The position numbers and the translations under genes are program-made. From Moringa oleifera (taxonomy: Eukaryota > Streptophyta > Magnoliopsida > Brassicales > Moringaceae): 64,000 bases of DNA. The notes below the pieces were generated by a model. The model ran no database searches. It saw only the letters and a list, made by a program, of their open reading frames with translations, and was not told where the DNA came from. Below, one piece after another: positions 1-12,600 of the stretch (position 1 is the stretch's first letter; each line of letters begins with the position of its first letter). The stretch lies in NCBI GenBank assembly GCA_021397835.1, contig JAJFZO010000583.1, positions 536,501 through 600,500 on the forward strand, written 5' to 3'.

Positions 1-649
1 TTTAATTGGCATCATCTTTTGTGCCCGCTGAACATGCTAACCAGGGAAGGTGCAATTTTCAACTGAAAAAAAAAAAAAAATGAAAAGGAAAACTAGCTTG
101 TGGGGATTCAGGGGTTGGGGTCAGTGAGGCGAGCCCAAAAGAGTTTTGTTTGGAGAGTTGAGGGAAGGGAGGCACGCGCAAGATTCTATTATTTCGTATG
201 ATTAATCACCCATTATTGATTATTAATCATAATCTCCATCCCCATGTCTTAATCTACACGCACTCTCCTGTCGTCCTGTCTTCTATTCTCTCTTGTGCTA
301 ATACTGATGCTACTCTATTCTTCTTTTGTTGCTTTATCTTGTCGAGTCTCTCTTCTTTTTGATCGGATAACATTGATTTCTCTTCTTCCTCTTCTACCAT
401 TCCTTGTGACAGTAACAGTATTGCCTATCCCTCTGTTATCTAGGTCAGGTTTCATCGTATTTTATTGTGTCGTAACGAATAATGGAACAACTGTGAGACT
501 GGTAGAAGGGCCAAAGCTGTAGCATTGGGCTAGGGTTTAAGATGATATGAGGATGAAATTGCAAGTGCTGGAGAAGATCGGTAGCCGATTAGTTTATTTT
601 TATTGATTGATTGATTACCTTTGATTTTGTTTTCACAAGGAGATTGAAG
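1..649 (+). promoter_or_regulatory. Promoter and 5' leader of the coiled-coil gene
   Basis: No coding exon is recognised before the ATG at 650. An A-run lies at 66-80. A pyrimidine-rich tract at about 265-300 looks like a plant transcription start area, so the mRNA leader probably runs from near 270 to 649. A 75-codon open frame at 295-522 lies in that leader; it has no recognisable domain and is not called as a gene. The start site cannot be fixed without transcript data. Confidence 0.35.
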
Positions 650-3600
650 ATGGAGAACGGCCACGATGGGAAATTGGCTGATAAGTTATCGGAATTGGCG
701 CTGAACAATTCCTCTCAGTCTCCCAACAACAACACCACCAACAACGACAGCTTGTTCCAGGTCATGAAAGCTGTTGAAGCAGCCGAGGCCACCATCAAGC
801 AACAGGTCTTTTGTAACTTCCTTTTCTATGAATTAATTACTTAAGCAAAGCTTACTTTATATGTGATGTTCTGTATGCATTACCGCTTATCTAATCCATG
901 ATATTTGCATGTATGTCTCTGTTGGACCAGTGCTTTTATAAGTATGAATTACTATCCTTGGACCTGATGTAGCTGCAAAATGCTTGTCAATTATCAACTT
1001 CAAACAAATATTCCTTAGTTTAAATTACTGATGGGAATGAAGTTGGTGCCTGGGGAGGAATCTATCTTCAGTGGCTGTTGCTGCTGGGATTTGTTCCTCG
1101 CGTTGTTTGATTACTTTGTGCTTAAAAGTGTTTTATGTGTCTGTACTGTCTGCCTCATTGCAGAAAAAATTAAATAAGAATTGGTCCAAAAAGAACACAA
1201 ATAGTAAAAAGTTTATCTGGGGTTAACTTTCAACAGCCCTGGAAGCTCTGTAAAGCAACCTTTTTCTATGGTAAGATTTCATCAACATACTTATTAGTAA
1301 TCACATTAATATTTACAGAATCAACTGTAACATGCATACTGACACACATTCAATAAACCGTTGGTTGCAACTCAGGTCTTCTCTGTTTTTGAGGGGTTGC
1401 TTTGCTGGAAGCTTGTGTCCATTTTAATTAGAAGACACTTGCACTCTTGTTGATGACATGAAATGCACTATATTATTATGCCCATGTCTCATATTTTAGA
1501 TGCCTTTTGTGTGCTACTGTCAAAAGCTTTTCCTTCATGGTTGTTCATCTTTTTTGTCATTTGTTTTCTGAAGATACAATACTTGCACATGTGGCCACCA
1601 GTTTTTCTATAATTAAAGTTTATGTATTTGTTACTACCCTGATATTTTTCACAGGTGGAAGAGAATAATCGGTTAAGGTCTGAACTTCAGAAAAAAACCC
1701 AGGCGCTTGAAAAATATGTAAGTGTTGCTATGTTTTGCTGCTTAAAGGAGTGAAAAAATGGACTAAAAGAAAGAAATGGGTCTCTTTGCTTCTTAGAACT
1801 CACCATGCATGCAATTGATCTAAGACTTTCAATATTTCCATGATATTCAAAAAATATTTTTTAATATGTCTTCTGATTCCTGTAAGACCTTTCTGATTTG
1901 GTTGTTGGTGTTTTACAGAAATTAGATGAATCAATGGTTCGGAGACCTAAGTCCTTTGATCAACACAATGAGAATGTTCATGGATCTTATGAAGTTCATC
2001 AGCCAGTTTCCATTCTAAGTAATCTAGATGATAGGGTGAAGAGCATGGGTGACACTCGTAGTGTTGCATCAGGTACATTGGTTGTTCACCAACAGCTGAA
2101 GTCAAATTGTAATGAGTCTTTCATGCAAAATCGTGCTGAAAGCTACTCTATGAGTGGCAAGATCAATGGAACACTCAAGGCACCTGCTGATGGTGGTGGT
2201 CCCTCTCAATTGTCTTCTCCATCTACAGTATCATTCTCTCCTACCAGGTATTAGACATCAAGGTTAAATAATGATGATTCAGCTAAATCAGTGCTGTTTA
2301 TTTGATCTTTTAACTAGCCCCAATGTAGAATATTTACAATTTGAGAAAGATGTTATGCTTTTGTTGTTCTAGGCATCAAATGGAGGGAGAATATGATCCA
2401 TGTTTTAACTTATCTGGACATGGGCTGATGCCAATGACTGAAGCAAATAACCCCAGTGGCCTATGGAAGCAGGTAATGTTGTTTGTTTCTAACAGAGGTG
2501 TTTTTCTTTTCTTTTTTTTTTTGGGTGAAAGTTAAATTATGGACATTATTTTATATTTCTGTAGGGTCTCATTCTTAAGATTAGGGAACATGAAGAAGAG
2601 ATTCTACAGTTACGGAAACATCTATCTGAATATTCTATCAAGGTAAAATCTTTGTGTATGATCTTCAGTTTTCTGGATTAATGCAGCTTGTTCTGTTTTT
2701 GTCTCTATGTTTACTAAATTTCATGATTCTCGAATGGATTTGATATCTCTTGATAGGAAGCTCAAATACGGAATGAAAAATATGTCTTGGAAAAGCGCAT
2801 TGCTTATATGCGTCTGGTAGGCTGGCTTTTGATTTCAATTATTTATTATTCACGGTATCTGCCTCCTCTTTCTTTCCTTCCCCATCTTTTTCATCTTCAG
2901 TGATAATTCATGTAACTTTTTCTGGAAACTTCCTGCTACCAGGCCTTTGATCAGCAGCAACAAGACCTTGTTGATGCTGCATCAAAAGCTCTCTCTTACA
3001 GACAAGACATAATTGAGGAAAACATACGTCTAACATATGCACTACAGGTACTATTTTTTTTTTCTCCTTTCAGTGTGGGAAGGAAGTTAACATTCTTATC
3101 AAACAAGTATTTATTAGTTCTGTATATGGACTTTATGGAGTAACCTTCCTCTGACACTTTATAAAATTGTTTTTTGTTTTTGGGACTTTCGTCATGTTTC
3201 TCTTTTTTGTCTTTTGCAATTTTCTTGCATTGTTAAGGATTGATAAACTATTTTTGGCATGTGCAAGTATTTGTAATTCATGCTTGATAATCCATTCTTG
3301 TGCTGAGTTCTCTCACTAAAATGTAATTCGCTTATCTTTAAACTGTCTATGCATTTTAATGTGTACCCTAGAGGAACACAACACCTCTATCACTTTGTCA
3401 TAGTTGAATATTAGATGTCTCCCTTGGTGCTCAATTTTTATAATTTTGATCTCTTTGTTTCTGATATTTAAAAAAAAAAAAATGTATGTTAACACAGGAT
3501 GACCTTTAGCTCCTTCTTGTAGAAATTAGGTGAGGTAATCTAGTATACACTTTATGTAAATATGAAGCCAAATTTAAAATGGACATCTTTTAAACTGATG

Positions 3601-6600
3601 GTCATTTGTCTTGCTAAAATATTTCAATGTAAGCTTAAGTGAATGCCAAGGTTCTCTATTTTCTTTTTTCAGGCAGCACAGCAGGAGAGAACAATGTTTG
3701 TATCATCTTTGTTGCCTCTTCTTGCAGAGTATTCTTTGCAGCCATCAGTTCTTGATGCTCAGTCTATTGTTAGCCATATCAAGGTCAGTCTTAGATGCTT
3801 TTCTCTTTTTATTTTTAGCTTAGCCCCAGATGGTATATGCTTTTTATTTTTTTTCCTTTTTCTTTTTCTTTTTTTGATGGATCAGATAGTAATCTTAGTT
3901 TGTCGGACATGTTTGTTGCTGCTAATCTCTGACAATGCTCTTTTATGGAAACTGTATTTGAAGGTCTTAATAGATTTCGTAGATTTCCTTTCCTGTAAGT
4001 AAACAGTAACCACACTTATAAAAGGGTGGCCGGCCCCTTATTTTCAAAGAAGAAAAGATTCTGAGGTTCACGTGATCTGTACAATGAGCTAGCAATTGGA
4101 AATTGGGATCCAATTATTAACTTTTGATATAATTAGATTGGAAGTTTTGGGTTTTGATTGAATGATACCATTTAGTGCTACTGACAAGAATAGTTATCTC
4201 TTATAGCGATTACCATATTAAGTACCTAGCTTGCTTCGCTTTTGGTCTCTATCTCTCCAACTTCCTTCCTGTTCACTTCAAGAATGTGGAAAATGAGTTT
4301 TTGGATGAGATCACCCCTTTAAGCATCAAAGGTTTGCATGTGTTTGCCACTTTTCCAGTCCAGATGATTTTGAATTTTAAATTTCTCCATGTGGTTTTTT
4401 TCATATGAAAGATATTTTTCATAGTGATAACAGTTGAATTCTTGAGAGATTTTGAGAAAGTTTCTGTGCAAGAAAATTCATATCATTTGATCTCTGGGAT
4501 CACGAAAGGAGTCAAGTTAAGCCAAGTAATGGACTGCTTAACTTGTTTCAACTTACTTGGAATGCAGTCTTCTACCAGCTTGCATTCAACCATTTATCTT
4601 TAAGATCATAAAAGTAGATGCATGTCTTGCCTAGGTCTTGTTGACTATTTCTTTTGTTTGCCATATGGTTTAGATATTTGGAGTTAGGTTTACTCATTCT
4701 TTCATTCCTTTCTAGGTTCTCTTTGTAACACCATGAACTTTGGGTTTTGCTTCTTTCTGCTTTTAGTTTCTTTCTTGTTAAAAAAAACCACGTCATAAGA
4801 AAATTGAGAGCGGCACCTCTTTTGGCTGTTTCTTATGGGGCTTTAAGAAAAGCAGGCATGCATTCTGAGAGGTTGAAATTAAAGCTCAGGAACCTGCCTT
4901 CTCAGGGTTATATGCATCTTTTCCTGATCTAAATTAGGTGATAGTCAGGTGGTTCCTGTATCTATATGCTGTCATCATTTACTTTGTTTTTCAATATTGT
5001 TGTCTTTTGTTCAATACTTATTACAGACTTGCCTGCTCATGATTTAGTTTATTCTGTAAGAACACTGTGATAAGTTTGAGCAATGGGACAGGTGTCAGAA
5101 AACTAGAAAGTTTTGCAATTTGAGCATTTCATTAATTGAGTTGTTCTTGAGAAGAGTTGAAGGATCTTAATGGTCTTTATGTTATTATGCCAATATTTAG
5201 AATCTAGATGGATTTAAAGTTCTATTGTTGAGATATAAAGACGAAATGGGCTTTTTTTTTTTTTAGACATGAAACCGAAAAACTAAAGCTTGGTTGGATA
5301 GGATGCTTGTTTGTCTTTAGTTATACTGTTCTTGTCTATGTATGAAAGGATGATGCAATGCCACCTCAAAATAACAACTTGATGAGCCACCAAGGTGGGA
5401 TGGATTTAGCATTGCCTTAAAATAGTTTTGTGCTTGATAGGGTTTTAAAAGATGTCTCATGAGATTGATGGATGCTTGTTAGGGATATGTTACCTTACAT
5501 GTAGGGGAGAGGTTTCCTCTTGATTGGAGGAATGTTATTCTATCCGTCCATTTTCTCTACCTTTTTCTCTGCGAAACAGGAGGTTGGAAAGATTTTAGAG
5601 ATTAATATAGCATGGCAGAGTACATAATTTCGTAGTTCACTTGTTGTGAGTGGATCTTAGGACAGTATTGAGGCAACTTCTGATTTTGGTACCAACTCCG
5701 GATTACAGGGTTTGACAACTGAGAACGTTTTATTAATGGCTGAAGTATTGGGAGAAAACAAAAGTAAGAGAAAAACGCGTCGCTTGTACTGGGCTTTCAC
5801 AAGGATGATTGACTTGTTTGAAGTTCTTTATTGTTTATTGAAGAGTTAACTAACATTTGAAAGGGCTCCTTAAGGGGTACATAAAGCATGGGGAATGTTT
5901 GTCAGTGGTATCTTTTTCTTAGGCAGTCCTCTAATTAGGGACATGATGGTTTAGAAGGATCTATTAATATCTTGATATGATGTAGCCCTTTGTGGTTACA
6001 CAAAGAGGTTGATCCAAGTCTCTCTAGGCAGAGTGTGTACCCTTTTTATAATAGTTTATTTGCTGTTCTATATTCATGGTGGTTCCAAATAAATGTTTAT
6101 GTTGTTATATCAATATTGGTGTTGGCGACATAATGAATGGGGAGGATTTGCTAGCATCATGATGTGATTGTCAACTCCCAATCTATACATTGGAGGGAAT
6201 GATGAGGCAAACCTTGGACTCTTGGCATGATACTTTATTGCATAGGCTTATTTACAATTTTGTATTTATAGTGATTTTGGATGGATGTTGATTTTTGTTG
6301 AATATATAGCAACATGTTTGTTCCCACGCATCCAGCATCTAGATGCTATTTGGACAAGATTATCTTGAAAATTTGAATAAGTTAGGTGATTTCTTGACAA
6401 TGTTGTTTACTTTTCGATAATAGAGATGGGTATCACGATAGACCTTGTGTAAGAGAACACTAAAATAGGCAATAAGAAAGTAATCAATGACCAAATTTTC
6501 CAAGGAAAGGATGTAACAGGTTGTTGCAGAAAATAGGAAACAAAGAATGAGCAAGCAGGTCTTCAAGAGACCTATACTCTCCTAAAAGAGCCAAAGCTCG

Positions 6601-9600
6601 TACAACAAAAATATCCAGCTACTCCTTGAAGGTAGACAACCAAAACATTTATGCTCCCCTCTTATCCTTACCTACGTAACAAACTTCTTCAAAGATTATC
6701 TTTTTTACCCCTTACTAAGGACATGTCACTTACAGTTGTTTTCTTCTTCTTACTGTATGTGATATGAATAAGGGGTCTAGCATTACCCACTGCCCAAACA
6801 TTCACCTTGTCCTCAAGGTGAAAATTAGGAAATTGGTTGCGGATTGCATCGAAAAGCTCCTAAGTGGCATTGAATTCTGGCATGTTTTTCCACTTAAATG
6901 AGAACCTTAGTATCATGGCTTCCTTGATTGGCACTCTCCAAGATTCTTCAAGTTGGACAATGAGCTCCATATATGCATTAAGTTGCGGCAGCAAAGTGAT
7001 GAATGAGCAACTTTAGCAGCTTTTCTCCACTTGGAGACGTGAAATACCGGATGTACCAAGGAAGAACTGGGTAAAGCGAGCTTGTAAGCAATTTTTCCAG
7101 CTTAGGCCACAGCATCAAATGGTCCATAATAGCGTGCATGCTACTTTTCATTCCCTCGAGCAATAAGGCTTTTCTATCCACAAGGCCTTAACTTGACAAA
7201 CACCCATTCACCTACCCCAAAAGTGACCTCTCAATGATGTTTATTTGCTTGAAATTTCATCTGCTGCTCACTATGTAAGAAATGCATCTTAAGGTCATCA
7301 AGAAGGGCATCGGGTTCTTTTAAAATAATATCCATAACAGAAACAACGATAGAACTTTATAACTGATTGAGTAAGGAGGATCGCAACCATACAATATTTT
7401 GAAAGGTGTAAAACCAGTGGTTGTGTGGAAACTTGAGTTATACCAATATTCAACCCATGCTAACCATTTAGTCCAACAACGTGGTTGCTCCGAAGCAAAA
7501 CAACATAAATAAGTTTCCAAGCATTTGTTCACGATATGTGTTTGGCCATTTGTTTGTGGATGGTAGATGGTGCTACCATGCGATTCATTGCCTTGTGATC
7601 AAAATACTTCCTTTTAGAATTTGCTCAAAAAAGACCCAATTCTTGTTTGAAATGATAGAACAGGGAATACCAAGAAGCTTGACCACATAAGAAATGAATT
7701 TTTTTGCTACCATTTGAGCATTATAAGGATGTCGAAGTGAATGCAGTGAGCATATTTGTTGATACGATCTACTACCACCAGAACAATATCAAAACCCTTA
7801 GATTTTGGTAAGCGATCAAAGAAATCCATGGAAAGATCCTCCCAAACCTAATTTGGCAGCTAGAAAGGATGAAGTAATCCTACAGGTGACATAGCCAAAG
7901 CTTTATTTTATTTTTGACAAATATCCAAGTAGTAATCAAATCTGAGATCCTTTTCTTCATTCCATCCTAATAGACATTCGAGATTAACCGTCTATAGGCC
8001 TTCACTTCCTCGGAGTGACCTTTAATTGAAGAAGTATGATATTCGTAAAGGAAAACAAGTATAAGAGATGAATCCTTAGGGAGGACTAACTTGTTTTTGT
8101 AGAGTAATTTACCATCAGCTATAGAGAATCTTGGTGTTGTTTGCTGTCCAAAAGTAAAATTACGTAAAATCTGAAAGGTAAAATGGTTAATAGCAAATTC
8201 CTTTTGCAAAACATCTTAATCCAACCACTGAGATGAAATCATAATGGCAAGAGAGACTTGATTGGGCACACGGGAAGAGCATCAACAACTGTATTACTAG
8301 CCCCTAGTTTGTGGTGTATTTCAAAATCGTACCCCAATAATTTTAACATCCACTTTTGGTATTCCTGACTAACCAATCGCCGTTCCAACAAGTATTTTAA
8401 ACTATGTTGGCTTGTACAAATAATAAGTTTTCTTCCTAAACAATAAGGCCTTCACTTTTACACCGCAATAACAATAGTCATTAGCTCCTTTTCGTAAATG
8501 GATTTCAATTGAGTGTGCTTATGGAGGGCTTGGCTAAAATAAGTTATTGTCATTCATTTTGCATCAAGAAAACACTTAGTCCATAACCTAAAGTATCGGC
8601 CTCGACAATAAATGTTTGAGCAAAATTAAGGCTAAAATTGGCACGGAGGACATGGCGAACTTGAGTTGTTCAAATGTGTGAATTGCTACCTCATTCTAGC
8701 AAAAATTATCTTTGAGAAGTTGGTCAGTAAGAGTTTGCGCAATAAGGCTATAACTTGCAATAAATTTACAGTAATATCCCATAAGGCTGAAAAATCCTTG
8801 CAAAGCTAGTGTTGGAGCAACACACGTAAGGCTATGGATAGATGCTCCTTATGCTCCATTAAAGATTTACTATAAATGAGGATATCAAAACACCAATATA
8901 AAGTGTCAGAGATATGGTGTAAAAACCTCATTCATGAGAGATTGGAAAGTTGGCTCAACATTGTTTAAGCCAAATGACATAACCAAAAATTCTATGGTGC
9001 CCCTCATGTGTTTGGAAAGCTTTGGCACATTCGTAGCTTGCACCCTTATCTAGTGGTATCTCGACTTCAAGTCTAATTTGGAAAAGATTATCGAACCACT
9101 CAATTCATGTAAGAGTTCCTCAAGGATAAGAATGGGGAACTTGTCAAGGATTGTAGCATGATTAAGTGCTTTATAATCTAAACAAAATCGTCAATTACCA
9201 TAATTTTTCTTGACCAATAGCATTGGATTGGAAAAAGGGCTAGTAGTAGGTTGAATAATCCTTGCTGCCAACATATCTGCCACTAGCTTCTCAATTTCAT
9301 TTTTCTGAGCTTGAAAGTAACAAAAAGGTTTAACGTTGATCGAGTTGGTGCCTTCTTTCAAAACAATAGCATGTTCCATGACTCTATAAAGAGATAACCC
9401 TTATGAGGTAATTGATACGCTTGTTGGAATTCATGTAAAACATTTTGTATCCTTGTTGGGATGTTGGAAATAGGCATATCCACTTGTACTTCAATAAAAC
9501 TCACTTGTACTTGCCTTCTCTTTTTTAAGCACTCAAATCATAAACTTAAGAGAAACAATAGAACGCTCTAAGGAAGGATCTCCTCTTAGAGTAACATGTT

Positions 9601-12600
9601 TGTCACCAACCTTAAATTTCATTATATGAGTTTGATAATTGGTGTATGTTCTACCAAGAGTGCTAAGCCATTTAATACTCAATATTACATTGGTACCGAC
9701 TAAATCTGTGGGAATGAAATCTTCCAAAATATCAATGCCTTGAAAAGATAATAACACCCGTTGACACACCCTTTTAGTCAGAACAAAATTTTCTTTCCCC
9801 TAGATGAACTCTAAATGTAGAAGTAAGAGAAATAGACAACTTAAGCTCAATAATTTCAGCATTAGATAAAAAATTATGATTGGCACCTCTGTCAATAAGG
9901 ACCATGACTTTGCTTATCGTTAATAATATTTAACGCCTTCAAATTCTAAGGCTCAATAAAGCCAACAATAGAGTTTAAGGCGACTTTCACCTTTTCAATA
10001 CCCCCGACATCTTTTGGTTTCATCTCCTTAACATCGTCTATTGTCCAAGTTCATCCTCCATTTCCGAATCTTGCACCACCAAAACTTGAAGGTCACCATT
10101 CTTGTAATGGTGACCCAGGTGAAATTTTTCGTCATATTTGTAACACAAACCTCGCTATTGTGGATGTTGTAATTCGACGTCAAGAAGGTTTTTAAACGCC
10201 AGCTTCGCTTTTGTATTCTGCTTGTCGAAGGTCAATTTTCCCTTGTTGGTAGAGTGTGTTATAGGGGCAACAGAAAACCCACTTGAATAAGAAGATGCCT
10301 TAGTATTTCCCAAGCCTAACCCATTTCTTTCATAACCCATTATGCTTCCCAACCTTTTGGGCCATGTTCATAATTTAATTAAGCCCAATGGGCTAAAAAA
10401 GAAAGAGTTCTATCTGAATTCCCTCCTTTAAGCCATTCAAAAATCTCAACTCCATAACCTTCAGTGACATTATATTATCGAGGCATGCAACCAACATTTT
10501 GAATTCATGACGATGATCGATCACATTTCCAGTTTGCTTTAAGGCCAAAAACTTTTGGCACGTAGAGCCTTCACAAGATGGACGAAACCTATAGCTCTAC
10601 AAATTATCTCATCCCATCCAAGAATCGAGCGCAATTAAGTGTCATTTGGTACCAAAACAATGCATCACCCTGATAGCATATGACAACGACCTTAACTTTC
10701 TCAATCAAGGTCAGCCGCTTTGCCTTTAAAATCCAGCCATCGAGATTGTTTCCATCAAGGGTTGGTTGCTCCAGTTTTTGTGGCTTGATATCATATTGAT
10801 TACCGATATCACGAGGACCACCCATTTCCTGAGAAGAAGAGTTACTTCTCATTGGACTCACTGATGTTCCTAGCCAGGGGCTCGAAGAAGCTTTAGCCTT
10901 TGTCATGGACACCGTCAACTTACTAGAGCATTGATGGCCTTGAGCTCCTAGTTCACGCAATATCTCTTCCAAAATTTTCATTGTTTTGGCAAAACATTTC
11001 ATAAGGCTACCAATACCCATCTCGACAATAAGTAGTTGCTAAGCCTTTTCCTAAAGAGAGCGCATCTCCTATTTGAGCTCAAAAATCACCCTTTCATCGA
11101 CATCCAAACGAGACTCTGTACAACTATGAGTCATTAGTATTCGAAGTTCTGGCTTTGAGGATAGGCCTCTCCTAAAAAGGCTGAAGCTCGTATAACAAAA
11201 ATATCCAGTTGCTTCCTAAAGGCAGACAACAGAACATATATTCCCCCTTCTTATCAGTACTTATGTAACAAACTTGTCTAAGGATTACCCTTTTTACCCC
11301 TTACTAAGGACATGTCACTCCCTGTTGCTTTTTTCACTCCTAGTGTATGTGATATGAGTAGAGAGTGATGAGTCAATACAGAACAATTGGAGCAGCTGGG
11401 AGGTTTTCTATCAATGACACCGTGAGATTATATAGAAGGATGATGATGACTTCTCCAATATATATGTGTATTTATTTTGATTCCTCCTCAAATTGCAGTT
11501 AATGTTGTTTGTTTGTTTGTTTACTTTATTAATTGAAGGGGCATCATCATGATGATTAACAAATTTTAACATCACCTTTAGCTTAGTATACCAATCTCAA
11601 TCTGCTTACATCATCTGTAAATTCGTAGAATAAGCATTAAACAAGTAGGCATATATTAGATAATTGACAAGAACATGATAAAATGAAGTTCCTTGCTGCA
11701 TATTTTGTATATATAGAACACATCCAGAGCTGCTTTGTTTTGCATAGATGATCATTATTTTGACTACTCTATTCTGCAGGTTCTATTTAAACATCTGCAG
11801 GAGAAGCTTAATTTTACTGAGGTATGTTATACAGAGACAGGATTCTCAATATTAACTTGCCACAGCTTGCTTTGCTTCCAAGTGCAGTTAAGTTTTAGCT
11901 TGGGTTCTACAACAATTTTTACTGAATTCTGCCATAAATGGATTATATTGAATGCCTCCCAGTCAAAGCTAAAGGAGTCACAATATCAATTAGCACCTTG
12001 GCGTTCAGATGTCAACCCCTCCAATTTTGCTCCACAGTCACCAACTCATCCCATTGGTGCAGGATTGACAACCTCAGTATGCTCATGCGCTCTTGCAATG
12101 CCAATTTGTTTGTCATAAAAATTTTCCTAAACCTTTTTTTTTTTGTCAGACCAAAAATGCGCTTGAATTGGTGCCGCAGCCAACATATTCCCAGGGAAAC
12201 ATGCCAATACCTTCTGATGCTCAGATAGCCACAGATTGGGATCTGTTGGGTCACCATCAAGGTGGTTTGGGTGTTGTTGTGGGAAAGAATCTAGATCCCG
12301 ATGAATTGGGGAGGCATTCACCTCTTGCAAGCAGGTGAGCCTGGTCAAATGGAGACTGCTACTGTGAACTGAATGTACAAATTACAACAATCTGCATATG
12401 TTGGTGGGTTCTGTTTTCATCGAAATCTTATGTTGATGGTCATTAGTGCATGAATTTTTATTTGAAGATGTATGTTAAACATGAGCAAATGTGTCATCTC
12501 TCCCTGTAGACGTAATATTGCTTCTGTATATGGTAAACATGAGCTGCCACTCTTTTTTAAGTCTTCCAAATAATTATCTTGACTAGTGAATCTTTTAATT

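Larger units (their letters stand above)
6575..11375 (-). mobile_element. Decayed Ty3/gypsy LTR retrotransposon, antisense inside intron 8
   Basis: Two ~210-bp direct repeats flank a region whose minus strand encodes gag, protease, reverse transcriptase and integrase pieces in the Ty3/gypsy order. Every coding block is broken by stops and frameshifts. A degenerate initiator-Met-type primer binding site may lie just inside the right repeat (about 11150-11166). The LTR outer ends are blurred and I found no convincing target duplication. By eye roughly four of five bases match between the LTRs, which implies an old insertion. It lies antisense to the host gene. Confidence 0.85.
3784..11779 (+). 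other. Giant intron 8 (about 8.0 kb) of the coiled-coil gene
   Basis: The intron starts with GTCAGT after the exon ending at 3783 and ends with CTGCAG before 11780; the reading frame rejoins exactly at a codon boundary. Bases 6575-11375 are an antisense Ty3/gypsy insertion. The flanks, 3784-6570 and 11380-11770, hold only AT-rich unique-looking DNA with no coding signal. The other introns of the gene run from about 70 bp to about 2.2 kb, so the insertion explains most of the excess length. Confidence 0.85.

Noticed and set aside
295..522. 75-codon plus-strand frame in the 5' leader of the coiled-coil gene
   Set aside because: Hydrophobic low-information sequence, no domain, no splice link to the gene; an upstream ORF is possible but cannot be supported.
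10604..11020. 138-codon minus-strand frame as a host gene nested in the intron
   Set aside because: It matches the gag signature of Ty3/gypsy elements and lies between two LTRs.
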